Positions 12,139-22,807 of a stretch of 64,000 nucleotides of DNA are shown here, piece after piece. The DNA is taken from positions 682,001 through 746,000 of the forward strand of contig CAXKVV010002144.1 of assembly GCA_964058805.1 (NCBI GenBank). The letters run 5' to 3'. Both the position numbers and the translations under genes were made by a program. Origin of the DNA: Schoenoplectus triqueter. Lineage: Eukaryota > Streptophyta > Magnoliopsida > Poales > Cyperaceae. The stretch's first letter is position 1. Each line of letters starts with the position of its first letter. Below the pieces are notes generated by a model. The model had not been told where the DNA came from, did not search any database, and worked only from the letters and a program-made list of their open reading frames with translations.

Positions 12139-15100
12139 CCCTCCACAATTTCCGGTGATGTATAGCGGGCGGTTGTGGTCGACGGTGCCTATTAGGAGGT
12201 CATCGTCTGTGAAATTTATGCAGGCGGCCCGTTTGGCGGTGAATAAGGCTTCCTGCATATTTTGCTCGATGAAATATGACTTATACTTCTCAGGATCTTG
12301 CAGGGCCTGAATTAGTACCTCCCTTAGGTCTTGTGACATCATCAATGCGTCGAATATGCTTAATAATGCTGGGATTTTACGCAGATGTGCCAACACATTA
12401 TATTCTTCGCCCGTCGACCGGGTCTTTTCTGGGTTCTTGCTTGGGTTCTCAGCCTCTTTACCTTTATTCTGGGCCTTATCCTTTCCTTTATCGGAATCCT
12501 TGAGAGCTTGCCTCTCAGGTATGTAAGTCCCGGACCGGAGCACGGCTTTACATTCTTCGTTCTTGGTCCCAGAGGTACTTGCTTCTCCTTCGTCATTTAG
12601 GAAGAACATTTCCTCTAATGTTGGCATATCTTCGTCGTGAGAAGAATATACCATGTTGCACGAAGCACCCCAGATCTCTTCGCTTTCTTCTTTATTTATT
12701 TCTCCATCTACATCTTCTTTGTTTTGACCTAGGGTTAGCCTCTCCCAATCTTCTTTGGAGATGAAGTGTTGGAGGGTGATCGCCTCGGGACTGCCCTGCT
12801 CATACTCTTCAATTTTATTCTTTCTGGACTTGTTATTTCTATGCTTCTTTCTCTTTTTAAGAACCTGGTCTTGGCTCTGGTCCATCTTATAATATACCCT
12901 GGGTTTTGGTGGGACCACTGGCGTGATATCATCTTTCCATTTCATGCCGGGTTCTTTCTTAAGAGCTTTAAGCATTTTAATTGATTTCTTCGATAGGTGT
13001 GTAGTCCATTGTTCTTCCTGGTCTTCGCATGACTGGCCCGGGACTTTCTCTTCCTCATGAGAGATCGTGTTGGCCTGCTCATGGGCTGATGGGCTTTGCA
13101 AGAACCCTTTAGGTAAAGTAATTTCACCGTTTTTATATGCCTTCTCGACCCAATCTTTGAAGACCCAGCAATCTTCGATTGAGTGCCCTATTATTCTGTG
13201 GTATGGGCAGAAGTTGGGTTCGTCCGATTTATCGGCATCTTCCGGGCGTTTACTGGCCGGCAGGGTTAGGCCATTCTTCAGTGCCCCTTTGAAGATTTGG
13301 GCAACTTTATCTTTTCTGAAGGAGTACGGTTTAGATTTCTTTTGTTTGAGGGACTCAAAACTCCGTGAACTCCCTCCTGGGTTAGGCCTGGGTCCCTTAT
13401 TGTAATTGTTGCCATTTGTGCCACTGCTGCCGCTCTGGGTGTCTGCGTTAGCGACCATCTTATCTTTTAACGAGGTGAACGCCACTTTAGTCTCAGCTCG
13501 GGCTCCTCGCTGCGGTCTGTTATTCATGAAGTTCGGCATGGTATGCGGTGACATTCTTTCCATGTTGGATACCGATCTGAGCAAGTCTTTGAATGTGTTG
13601 ACCTTTGTCACACCGAGAAGCATGCCCATCCACCCGTCAATGTTCTTCATGATTAGGTTGACGGCCTCATCTTCAGTTAATGTGCGGTCGCATTTGATGC
13701 TGAGGTTCCGCCATCTATTGATAAAATCTGTCATTGACTCCCCTTTCTTGGGTTTAGTGCTTGCCAGATCGGCTATATTTATTTTGTCAGACACCATGAC
13801 AAATCGTGCCCTGAACGAGTCTGCCATCTCGTCCCAAGTCCTGATGCTGTTGTTTTCTAATGAATAATACCATTGGAAAGCGGTTCCCACCAAGCTTTGA
13901 GGGAATTGTCTCAACAACAGTGCATCATTGCCGCCCGTGTTGCCGCACGAGGCCACGAAATGGGCCAGGTGTTGTTCGGGGTTCAGGTCTTTATTGCCTT
14001 CCCCTGAGAAGGTCCTGAAACGGGGGATCACATACCCTTTAGGATATTCTTCTAAGTCATATATGGCAGGGTATGGATGTCCACAGTTTTTAACAGGAGG
14101 GATAGCGTATCCACCTCCAGCTATTTGCATTTGCTGAGCAATCATGGCTTGAATCTCCTTCCGGGATATTCCCGTTGGTTCAGCCTCCACTTCTATAGTT
14201 CTATGTGGATGGGGTTTAGATTCAACAGGTTGTTTTCCCTTATGATTGCTTTTGGTACTGTGGACCCCTTCTTGACGGGAGCTACCAGCTTTGAAATTGG
14301 CGTCTTGTGATTCTTGCAACGACTTGACCGCCTTAATCAGTTCTTCATTTTGCTTTAGCATGGTAGCGATTAGCTCCCGTTGCCTAATCAGCTCTTCGTC
14401 CCGTGCCTCGATGTGGCCTTTTAATATTTCTATTTCATCGATGGGCATCTCGGGACGTGTTTCAACTTCATCTTCGTTGTCGAAGAAATCAGGGTTTTCG
14501 TTGTGGTCTTCCCCTTCCCTGCTATTGCCTTCGGGGTTGACTCTCTTGGGAGGTCTCCCTTTTCTACCATTATTTTTGTTGGTGTTTGTGACGTGAGCTT
14601 GATTAGGCGGGGACTGGTCATCCTGGACCATGTTCACCTCACCATCAGTATCTGGATCAGTGTCGTAGCTTATACTGATGGTGTTGACTGAGAAGTGCTC
14701 TTCATAGCGAGCGATTCTTCTCTTCTTCTTTGTTTGGTCAGGAGCAGTTATTTTCAGGTTATTGAGTGGTATTCTCGAGCCTAATCGGCTGAATACACTC
14801 TTTTGACCTAAGCGGCTGAACACGCTTTCGGGCGGAGCGTTAGACTTGCCGGCCTTGCTGGGCTGGGCTTGAGATTGGGGCTTTGTTGGCTGGGAACCCT
14901 TTGGGACCCACACCTGCTGGGTGCTAGGTGTTGCCTTTGGTATAGACCTCCTTGTGTTCGGAGTGGAGGCAATGGCTTGCGGCTGAGCCATGCCTTGAGA
15001 GTGATCGGGGCGGGAGACGTATCGTCTCGATCTAGCGTTCTTGACGCTCTTCCTCTGCTTGAGGGCCCTGTGAGCCTTGTAGATGGCTTCTGCAGGGGTT

Positions 15101-15612
15101 TGAGACTTGTCCTGGCGGCGCTGAGGCTTTTGAGTTGGGCGAGGTGTGGGCTTAGGCACCTCCCATGCCTGGCGGAGCTGGCCTGTGGCTGAGTTCTTAG
15201 CCACTATGCGGAGGGCTGTGAATTTGTTAGAGACTGGGATAGCTGGCCTAGCCACCAGCTGGTTTTGGTATGCATCCAGGGCCCTCTTCCTGGACGCTTG
15301 AGAGTTACGGGCAGTTTGGGCTGCTGCCTTTGGGGCTGTCCTCTTGGACGGGCGCCTTCTTCTCTTTGGGGAGGTGGTAGGAGAGGCCATGACATTGTTT
15401 GAGATCCCCTTGGGAGTCAGGGTGATCGAGTCCTCCTCCTCGTCCGGAATAGAGATTTGGACGGTCGCGGGAGTGAAGGCGGCCACTGGAGCTGAGCCAT
15501 AGATGGTGAGTTCTTGTGGGATGGTCCCAAAGAACATGAATAGTTTGCCCTCTGGGCTCTTTGCAGGAGTGACGGTGTAGGGAGCGAGGTTGAAGTTTCC
15601 GAAGAATGCCAT
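12136..15612 (-). CDS. Gag polyprotein of element A, with a long N-terminal extension
   Basis: I start it at ATG 15612-15610 (MAFFGNF); the frame is open three codons further upstream but has no ATG there. Residue numbers count from 15621. The first ~528 residues are an extension: Lys/Arg-, Pro- and Ser-rich, with a helical, probably coiled-coil segment near 395-450. The retrotransposon Gag core lies about 529-690 (IPRFRTFSGEG, QFPQSLVGTAFQWYYSL, TDFINRWRNLSIKC). A zinc-knuckle-like CPYHRIIGHSIEDC follows at ~805. The C-terminus reaches the first strand of the protease (LYITGNCGG) and stops at TAA 12136-12138, inside the protease domain rather than at a clean gag/pro border. The stop is therefore more likely mutational than programmed, although readthrough is possible. 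Ogre-type elements also carry an extra coding region upstream of gag. Confidence 0.85.
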   Translation of the reverse strand: MAFFGNFNLAPYTVTPAKSPEGKLFMFFGTIPQELTIYGSAPVAAFTPATVQISIPDEEEDSITLTPKGISNNVMASPTTSPKRRRRPSKRTAPKAAAQTARNSQASRKRALDAYQNQLVARPAIPVSNKFTALRIVAKNSATGQLRQAWEVPKPTPRPTQKPQRRQDKSQTPAEAIYKAHRALKQRKSVKNARSRRYVSRPDHSQGMAQPQAIASTPNTRRSIPKATPSTQQVWVPKGSQPTKPQSQAQPSKAGKSNAPPESVFSRLGQKSVFSRLGSRIPLNNLKITAPDQTKKKRRIARYEEHFSVNTISISYDTDPDTDGEVNMVQDDQSPPNQAHVTNTNKNNGRKGRPPKRVNPEGNSREGEDHNENPDFFDNEDEVETRPEMPIDEIEILKGHIEARDEELIRQRELIATMLKQNEELIKAVKSLQESQDANFKAGSSRQEGVHSTKSNHKGKQPVESKPHPHRTIEVEAEPTGISRKEIQAMIAQQMQIAGGGYAIPPVKNCGHPYPAIYDLEEYPKGYVIPRFRTFSGEGNKDLNPEQHLAHFVASCGNTGGNDALLLRQFPQSLVGTAFQWYYSLENNSIRTWDEMADSFRARFVMVSDKINIADLASTKPKKGESMTDFINRWRNLSIKCDRTLTEDEAVNLIMKNIDGWMGMLLGVTKVNTFKDLLRSVSNMERMSPHTMPNFMNNRPQRGARAETKVAFTSLKDKMVANADTQSGSSGTNGNNYNKGPRPNPGGSSRSFESLKQKKSKPYSFRKDKVAQIFKGALKNGLTLPASKRPEDADKSDEPNFCPYHRIIGHSIEDCWVFKDWVEKAYKNGEITLPKGFLQSPSAHEQANTISHEEEKVPGQSCEDQEEQWTTHLSKKSIKMLKALKKEPGMKWKDDITPVVPPKPRVYYKMDQSQDQVLKKRKKHRNNKSRKNKIEEYEQGSPEAITLQHFISKEDWERLTLGQNKEDVDGEINKEESEEIWGASCNMVYSSHDEDMPTLEEMFFLNDEGEASTSGTKNEECKAVLRSGTYIPERQALKDSDKGKDKAQNKGKEAENPSKNPEKTRSTGEEYNVLAHLRKIPALLSIFDALMMSQDLREVLIQALQDPEKYKSYFIEQNMQEALFTAKRAACINFTDDDLLIGTVDHNRPLYITGNCGG

Positions 15613-15751
15613 TTCCTGCAAAACAAAAATACTTGAAAATCATTAGTCATTTTAGCACATAGAAGACCACTTGTATCCTTTAAGTATTCTATTTGCCTCT
15701 TTCTTTCAGAGATAAGAGGAGAATCTAGGTCCCACCGGGCGTGCCAGATCC
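15613..15751 (-). other. 5' leader of element A, with candidate splice acceptor before gag
   Basis: Only about 140 bp separate the LTR from the gag ATG. On the minus strand the leader ends in a pyrimidine-rich TTTTTGTTTTGCAG, with AG at 15617-15616, directly followed by GAAATG. This has the form of a 3' splice site, so gag mRNA could be spliced from a donor in the long R/U5. That is an inference from the motif alone. Confidence 0.5.
15728..15746 (-). promoter_or_regulatory. Primer binding site (tRNA-Arg-like)
   Basis: The minus strand reads TGGCACGCCCGGTGGGACC, five bases (15747-15751) inside the LTR end. It starts with the TGG needed to pair with a tRNA CCA end. It resembles the tRNA-Arg type PBS (TGGCGCGCC...) common in Tat elements, with several mismatches. 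The tRNA assignment is from memory. Confidence 0.7.
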
Positions 15752-16071
15752 TGTGCGACCCTTTTTCGCGCGCTCCGCACCGCCGCTGGGCGATGGGTTG
15801 CGGAAGAAGGACACGGAGATCCCTCCCGAACGTGCATCTGCTGGGTGTCGGCCGATTCTGCCGTTTAGAGATTATTTGGATGCACATTCAGGGGGTTTTT
15901 AGTGATTGTGAGTTCTTGTAGATTCCGGTGGGCGCAAGCCCCCACCGTTAATTACCCTGGGCTACTAACCTCGAGGCACCTCTGGATCTTTGAAAGAGAG
16001 AAGCAAATAGTATAGTTAAAAGATGGTCAAGTGGTCGTCTAATTTCATAAAAAGGGGTCTACGGAAGATGA

Positions 16072-16368
16072 ACCTACAAACAGATCGGTTCAATCTATGG
16101 AAGACAAACCTACAAACAGATCGGTTTTATCCTATGGAAGACGAACCTACAAACAGATCGGTTCAATCTATGGAAGACAAACCTACAAACAGATCGGTTT
16201 TATCCTATGGAAGACGAACCTACAAACAGATCGGTTCAGTCCATGCCACCTCGAGATGTAACCTTACCTACAGACCAGGTTAATCTCTTTAGAGGGGCTT
16301 GAGGTGAGTCTACATACAGAACGACTCGACCTTCGTTGATCTAGAAGATAAACCTACAAACAGATCGG
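16072..16368. repeat. ~36-37-bp tandem repeats inside the LTR
   Basis: The motif ACCTACAAACAGATCGGTT starts at 16072, 16108, 16145, 16181 and 16218, with a further copy near 16350. Two alternating spacers (CAATCTATGGAAGACAA and TTATCCTATGGAAGACG) make a 73-bp dimer repeated twice. Degenerate relatives (CTACCTACAGA.CGGTTC) continue to about 16,670. Confidence 0.9.
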
Positions 16369-16876
16369 TTTAATCTTAACTAGTCAACAACCAATCACAC
16401 AAAATACAACTCGAAGCGCTGAGCCGGTTGATCTTGAGGTTGGTGAATCAGGAGAAGGGTGGATATGGCCCACGTGTTTCTTCTCACTGATCTTCTAGAT
16501 CATGAATTCGAAGCACTAAGCCGATTCATAAACCTAGGAAACACAATTGCACACAATGTCAAACCTGAAGCGCTGAGCTAGTTCAACATTGAGGCATGTG
16601 TTAGTGAAGGAACCTACCTACAGAACGGTTCACATTCACTGTTTTGTGAATGAATCTACCTACAGACCGATTCAATCTCACAGTCTCGGGAAATGAACCA
16701 GGAGACAAACTTATCGACGGATGAGTTCAGTCTTGCCAGCTCAAATCGTCATGAATTACTTGTTCATGACACCGAGTCATTAAGATGTTGCTTCGCTCGG
16801 ACATCTTAATGTTCTTCTTCTTCAAAGTCAACATATCTCTCCATGCTGATGTCGTAGCTTTGGTCATTCTTCAGCG

Positions 16877-17365
16877 AGCGTCAAGATGTTCTTGTCTCGA
16901 CTAATCATTCTACGTGTTGCATTACTTGTGCAAAATTACTATGTTGCCCTACACCCCTTGTGTGAGCGTATTCAATCATGAGTTACTTGCTCATGGCAGC
17001 GAGTCATTAAGATGTCACCTATCTAGGACATCATAATGTTCTTCTTCTTCAGAGTCGATATATATCTCCATGTTAATATCGCAGCTCTGGTTATTCTTCA
17101 TCAAGTGTCAAGATGTTCTTGTCTCGACATATTCACTCATGTTGCTATCGAAGCCTTATTCATCTTACGTCAAGATGTTCTTGTCTCAACGTATCTTATT
17201 ATTCTTTATCAAGTGTCAAGATGTTCTTGTCTCGACATATCTTCTCGTATTGTTATTAAAGCCTTAATCATCTCACGTCAAGATGTTTTTGTCTCAACGT
17301 ATCTTCTTCATATTGCTATCAAAGCCTAAATCATCCTACGTCAAGATGTTCTCGTCTTGACTAAT
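16877..17365. repeat. Degenerate ~45-63-bp repeats inside the LTR
   Basis: The core GTCAAGATGTTCTTGTCTCG recurs at about 16880, 17107, 17169, 17215, 17277 and 17340, flanked by variable ACATATCTT/ACGTATCTT sequence. The first copy is separated from the others by a unique stretch. Confidence 0.85.
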
Positions 17366-17439
17366 CATTCTAAATGTTATATCATGTGTGCAAATATTCA
17401 TATGTGGCTCTACACTCCTTATGTGAGCATATTTATTTA

Positions 17440-17503
17440 TTTCTAAAATGCACAAAATCTATTATATAATATCTTCCATTATCATTCTTTATTATAAAGA
17501 TGC

Positions 17504-17546
<43 letters not shown>

Positions 17547-18520
17547 TTTATTTTTAAACTCTATTTATCTATGTAGAAAATTATTTACAAAAATAATAGG
17601 AAAAAGGGGTTAGCTATTTAACTAGATTTTCATTTATATTTTTGGGATTTTTTTTATAATAGCTAAAATAGTAGAATTTTTATTTTTATTATTTCTAAAC
17701 TCTATTTATTTTGTAGAAAATCACTTACAAAAATAATAGAAAATAAAATGGATATGATCTTTTTATTTGTATATTTTTTTAAAAAAAAAAATGTTTATAA
17801 TAGCCAAAGTAATAGAATTTTATTATTATATTCTATTATTCATTATGTAGGAATTATTTACAAAATCAAAAGATGGTTAGCTATATTATTTTATTATTAT
17901 TATTATTTTTTTATTATTATTATTTTTTTTTATTTTAATATCTATAATAGATAAAAAGAACTCATTACTAATATTCTATCCTATTTATTATACTATTCAT
18001 TATTTTTTATTATTTCTATTTATTATCTATAGAAAAGTATAAGATTTTTTTATTATTACTTGAAAATAGCCATAAGAGATGAAATTCATTATGTTTTTAT
18101 TACAACTATTATCTTTATTGCATTTTATTCATCAAAAGTATTTTTATTGTATATATTTGTATAGAAATAACAAAAGAAATACAATTCATATTATAAAACT
18201 ATATTATCATTCTTTATTATAAAAGAAAATGTATTTACTATTTATTACCATGGTATTATATTTTTGTATATTTTGTGCTATTTATTTTTATTATTCTTTT
18301 TACAGAAAATATCAATATAATATCTATTATTATTATTATATATTTTTTTTATTTATCAAAGAACATAGCTAATCTCACTATTTATTATAGTATATTGCTA
18401 TCATCATTATTATTTCATGGAAAATCACTTGAAAAATCACTAAAATATATCTAGTTATTATTTATGATTTTTATTTGTATTTTTTGGAATTTTTATAGTA
18501 TTTAAAATGGCAAGTCAAAT
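17440..18520. repeat. AT-rich segment of the LTR with (ATT)n microsatellite
   Basis: A pure ATT run occupies about 17505-17546. The kilobase around it is dominated by TTATTATT and TTTTTATT tracts, with weak internal duplications around the phrase TATTTGTATATTTTT. No coding potential. Confidence 0.85.
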
Positions 18521-20037
18521 CTAGGTCAAATATACTAATATATGTAGTGTATTTTGCTTTTAAATTGTTTTATCATGATTACATTTTTAAAACTGGAATA
18601 TTATCATATAGAAAAATAGTATGAAAAATAAGAAAATTTTAGAAACAAATTTGAGTCAATTTGGAGTTCAGGAGCATTTTCAAATCATTTATCTATTCTA
18701 TATTATTACTATTCTGTTATTATTTAATTACTGGGCCTAATCTGGGCCGTCAGATTTGCATCCAGATTATCATATACCTTTATTTCATTATAAACTTATT
18801 TGGGCCGCTGGATCTATTCCTGAGATTGGTGCACATTAGATGAAGGGCCCAGATCTTCATTTATTCAATCAGGCTTATTTGACTATGAATCACTTGGGCC
18901 ATTAGATCTACTTTGAGATTCACTCATCTGAGATGAAAGGTTTAGATCAACTCCTTCTTTTTCCTTTAAGCCGCGGTTTATAACTGACGTTGGATTCCTT
19001 TAAGATGTGTTTTCGCGCATCAAATCTCGTGTTCATGCGCTAAAAGTCGTGCACATTCGTCCCTCTGACTGTCCCGTTGACCACTTCGCTGAGATTCGTG
19101 CAGGGAGCTGTTTCCGGTGACCGGAGCTCCGCCCTTCCGATCAGGTAAACCTAGCAGCGCCGCTTTACTCTCAAGAACCTTTTTATCACTCCTGATTGAA
19201 GATCGGTATGGTGTTCTAGCGTATATAAGGGTACCATTTTCGGTACAGTTCAAATTCGGTACCGATTGAGTTTTCAATCGCGAATTTCACTCAATTGATT
19301 GATGAATCTTGCAATTGAACTTCTGTTACTGATCGCCTGTGTCTTCTGATCGTGTTTGTGAAGTCGAATTTTCTTTTGAGGTGTTGTGCATGGCCTATTC
19401 CACTTAAGCATGGTCGTGCACGGTACCGGTCACGCTAACTTCAATGCTATGTGATGAATTGCTCCCAATTACACCGCTTCCTTGCACCTTGAACCGGTCT
19501 CAGGCTCTCAAGTCATCGTTTAGGCAAAGGAGTCGAGAGGAATGGCTTATCCTTCTATCGACTCCATACTGACAGATCATCGGCCGATTTGGTGAATGGG
19601 AGAGTTGCGAAACTCTACTACCAATCCCGTTGCAGATTCAAATGATATAGAAAGAAGCGAAAGAATAGGTACATGTAATCATATGAAGCCTAAACCGAAA
19701 GATCAAATCTTTGCTTCTATGAAATACTGGTAATTTCCAAGATTTAATCAAAAGAACATGAATTGAAAAGAAGAAAAAGGATAATGCGAAAAAGGCATAA
19801 AGAATCACACTGTGAACTAAAATTGGACAGAAAATAGCAAATTATTTGATTATTCAATGCAAGAACTGATTTTATTGCACAGCTACAACTCTGCCCTAAT
19901 CACATCTTCAATTCCATAGCAATACCTGCTTAGCAAACTTGCAAGTGATGAATAGAGCTTGTGAAGATTATAAATTGGATCGAATTGAGAGACTAGGTCT
20001 ACTATCAATTGATTCAATTGCCTCTGTTCACTTTGCC

Positions 20038-20082
20038 TCACTCTCTCTCTTCTCCTTGCTGATCTCTCTCTCTCTCTCTCTT
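20038..20082. repeat. CT/GA-rich microsatellite downstream of the LTR TATA box
   Basis: Mostly (CT)n on the + strand. On the minus strand it is a GA-rich tract 45-90 bp after the TATA box, in the predicted R region. Confidence 0.85.
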
Positions 20083-20127
20083 AATTGCTAGAAATTTTCG
20101 AACCCCCTCTTCATTCTCTGTAGAGGG

Positions 20128-20135
20128 TTTATATA
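20128..20135 (-). promoter_or_regulatory. Candidate LTR promoter TATA box
   Basis: The minus strand reads CCTATATAAACCCTC, a strong plant TATA context, oriented towards gag. It would set the transcript start near 20,100. A second TATATAAGG at about 19221-19229 points the other way (+) and has no obvious target. Confidence 0.6.
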
Positions 20136-21373
20136 GGCCAGAATACAAGGTGTGAGAGAGGGTTTGTGTTTGTTCAATTCTTTGGATTGCTAATGTGGCA
20201 CTCCATCTCACCTTTCATTTTACAAACCAGTGGCCAGGATTGATTCTCTTTGTGCTTCTTGATGTTAAGTCCACGGATTGATGACTTGGCAATCGACAGG
20301 TATAACAGATTGTGGCGGGTTAGTTATTGTTTTCCTTGTATTCACCATCTTGCCATTTATAACTGTCATTTGCACTCCTTTCAATTCTTCTAGAACCTTC
20401 TCTGATCCAATTAACATTCGTCTAAATCAATTAATTGGGTCTATATATACCAATTAGGTGCCACTAGCGTTTTCCTTTCTGATTTGCCTTAATCCACAGC
20501 CAAAGCATCCTTCTTCATCTCTTTGCTTATTTCTCTAATTACAAGCTCATTCATGCCCCTTTTAGTCTCAGATATCAATTTCACACCTTTTCTTGAGATC
20601 CTATACTGTTGAGATCGAGTATTACAGATCCCTTCACTGACCCGAGTGGTGGACTGGTGTAGCATTAGGTTAGAGCTTCCCTCAAGTTAATCCAAGCTTC
20701 TGGATAGCATCGCAAAGGTTAGAACATTGTATAAGCACTGCCAATTTGATCTCTTATATTTGTATGAGTCGATTATAAGTTTCAATTTTGCAAGCTATCT
20801 TCGACCGATTCTCCATATTTCCTTTGTGATTCATTGAAATTTGTTGCTTATGTATCTCTAATCCGCCTTGTCTTGCCCATTCCAATCATATCCAGGGAAT
20901 AAGAACACCTTTCAAAGCATCCCTCCATGGCGCCTCCTTCTGTGTCGTGCGGAAGAAAAAGACGGAAGGGAAGGGAAGAAGAAGGAAGTAGTCTCGATCG
21001 GGATGGTCTAGGCGCATGTGAGCCGCAACAGCAAAGGGTCCACCGTCAGAGAGGCGTTACACAAGAGCCAGGTACTCATCTCTCTTCTTTGCTGTTTATT
21101 TAAATTTCAACTTTATTTGAATGGGCTTGGTTCATGCGCCTCTGTCTTATAATGCTTACAACCTGGCCCCACTTGTCAGGATTTAATCTTGCTGCTTAGC
21201 TAAGATTTAGGAATTGATCATCATTTAGCCTTAATTAGGGCCCACATGTCAGTCATATAGGGTTTAAACTAATGACTTACACATAGCTAATTGGGATGAT
21301 GTGTCACCAATCATGCTGTGACACATGTCAAATGAACTTGGCTGTGTTGGAATTAACCTGCTGATGTGCTATA

Positions 21374-21563
21374 CCACGTGTATTGCCATGTGGCAAGGTT
21401 GCTGAGATGGCCCTATCACCAGCTGCCACGTGGTATATCGGTGGGGCCCACTTCTTGGCTGACTTCACTGGTGTGGGGCCCACATGTGCTGAGGTGGCCC
21501 AATAGATGTGTGCCACGTGGCACATGTATGCTGACTTGGCTTATCCTGGTGCTGCCACGTGGC
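21374..21563. promoter_or_regulatory. G-box (CCACGTGG) cluster at the U3 tip of the LTR
   Basis: CCACGTG at 21374, GCCACGTGG at 21425, and the full palindrome GCCACGTGGC at 21512-21521 and 21554-21563. Related CATGTGGC and CACATGTG boxes lie between them. The last copy ends 3 bp from the LTR terminus. CACGTG cores are binding sites of plant bZIP and bHLH factors. Confidence 0.7.
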
Positions 21564-21566
21564 ACA

Positions 21567-21580
21567 CCCTCTCTCCTCCG
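21567..21580 (-). promoter_or_regulatory. Polypurine tract of copy B
   Basis: The minus strand reads CGGAGGAGAGAGGG, directly followed by the LTR's TGTGCCACG. This is the expected second-strand primer for the 3' LTR of an element running right to left. Confidence 0.75.
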
Positions 21581-22578
21581 TTATTTTATATATTCTGTGT
21601 TCTCTTGTACCCAGTTTGCACCCAAAGAGGCCTCTGTCCCCAAGTTGCACCCAGAGTCATTTTGATCAAATCTCAGCTCTTGATTAATCCATTTAATCTG
21701 TTTTATCTTCTCTGAATTTATTTTAATAGCTCCACTTATCCAAAAATCATGAAAATTTCACCAAAAATCCCTAAATTCATGATGATCATCCCTGTAATTT
21801 TTAATTCCATTTTTGCCCCTCCTTTTTTGAATTAAAAATTCTTTTGTCAAATAAACCCTGTTATTCCTTCTGAATTAATCCCAGATTTCATTTGTAGCTC
21901 AATGTCTCTGCCAATTATCTCTCTCTTGCAGAAACCACCCTAACTAAACATCAATTAGACTTATATTGACATTCATTAGGGCTTGATTTGATCAAATGCT
22001 GACTACTTATCAGCAATTAATACAAATCTAGACTTGATCAGGTGGTTGCTCCCAGCTTTGGCACCTGACCAGTCTTGTGAAATTGACTTTCAATCCCTTA
22101 ACATGAGGGTGACTTGGTCAAAGAACTGACTACTTATCAGTAATTGACACAAATCAAAGCATGGTTAGGTGGTTGCTCGCAGCTTTGGCACCAGGTCAGC
22201 CTTGAAAGCAAAATCACATTTGAAATTTCTCATGACTAGTTGCATCAAAATGCTAGCTTGGCATTGACATCATTTCATGTAGCATAGGGATTATACTGCT
22301 TCAGCTCCTTTCTAGGGTTAGCTCCAAAGGCAGATTTCTAGGGTTCAACTCTGGTCCCTATAGCAGGTCACTGAGGTGTGGGGTCCACCTGTCAGTGAAA
22401 AATGGTTACATGGGTGACTCATCAGATAGGCTATGTTGTTAGATTCATCTACAAGGGACTGCCAGGTGGGTCCCACTTGTCAGAGAAAATGTAATCAAAT
22501 GGCTGACCCATCAGGAGATTTTCTCTCTCCCAAATCTCCCGAGGGTCAGCCACCTCGAATGAGTAGGAGGTGGTGGGG

Positions 22579-22586
22579 TATTTATA
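22579..22586 (+). promoter_or_regulatory. Candidate TATA box of PMD gene copy B
   Basis: TATTTATA, the equivalent of 907-914. Confidence 0.4.
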
Positions 22587-22807
22587 CTCTTCACTTCATG
22601 CCCAGCATTCCATTGTGGGACTAATGAATTCATTCCGGGGTTAAGCAGCGACCTCTTCTGATCAGTGGGCCATCTTTTCATTGCTTTCTCTCCTTCCCTC
22701 TTCTTATGATTTGTCATTAATCATCAATTTATTTTCATTTATTCATTTACTCATCCTTGAAATTTTTCAAGGGTAAACAAAGAGCCACCCACCAAGACGA
22801 GTCTTGA

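Larger units (their letters stand above)
1..21566 (-). mobile_element. Tat-lineage Ty3/gypsy LTR retrotransposon (element A), left LTR outside window
   Basis: Coding strand is minus. Reading right to left: long LTR (15752-21566), PBS (15728-15746), gag, aspartic protease, reverse transcriptase, RNase H, a second archaeal-type RNase H, and integrase. The PMD gene on the + strand lies between integrase and the 3' LTR. The domain order PR-RT-RH-aRH-INT is the hallmark of the plant Tat lineage (Ogre, Retand, Grande, Atlantys and relatives), and antisense extra ORFs downstream of pol are known in that lineage. By comparison with copy B, base 1 lies about 106 bp inside the internal region, so the 3' LTR and its PPT fall just left of the window. 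The gag-pol frame is one continuous frame broken by three in-frame stops, so the copy is probably defective. Clade within Tat is not resolved. Confidence 0.88.
15752..21566 (-). repeat. Long terminal repeat (~5.8 kb), shared by element A (5' LTR) and copy B (3' LTR)
   Basis: The left end TGTGCGACC lies beside the PBS and the right end GTGGCACA lies beside a 14-nt polypurine tract, so the repeat has TGTG...CACA termini. Length is 5,815 bp, in the range of Ogre-like Tat LTRs. On the minus strand a TATA box at 20128-20135 would place U3 at about 20.1-21.57 kb and R/U5 at 15.75-20.1 kb. It contains no clear ORF; short ones at 16023-16283 and 17036-17329 are translations of internal repeats. The partner LTR lies outside the window, so the borders rest on the PBS, PPT and TG/CA ends only. 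Confidence 0.7.

Noticed and set aside
6586..12310. Many + strand ORFs of 60-170 codons opposite pol
   Set aside because: They are shadows of the minus-strand polyprotein, with no domain of their own.
19210..19270. GGTACC/TTCGGTACCGA strings in the LTR as an origin of the satellite
   Set aside because: Only 8-12 matching bases around a common palindrome. There is no wider similarity to the 58-bp unit.
19020..19277. 85-codon minus-strand ORF within the LTR
   Set aside because: No recognisable domain, low-complexity LTR context, and no sign of conservation visible here.
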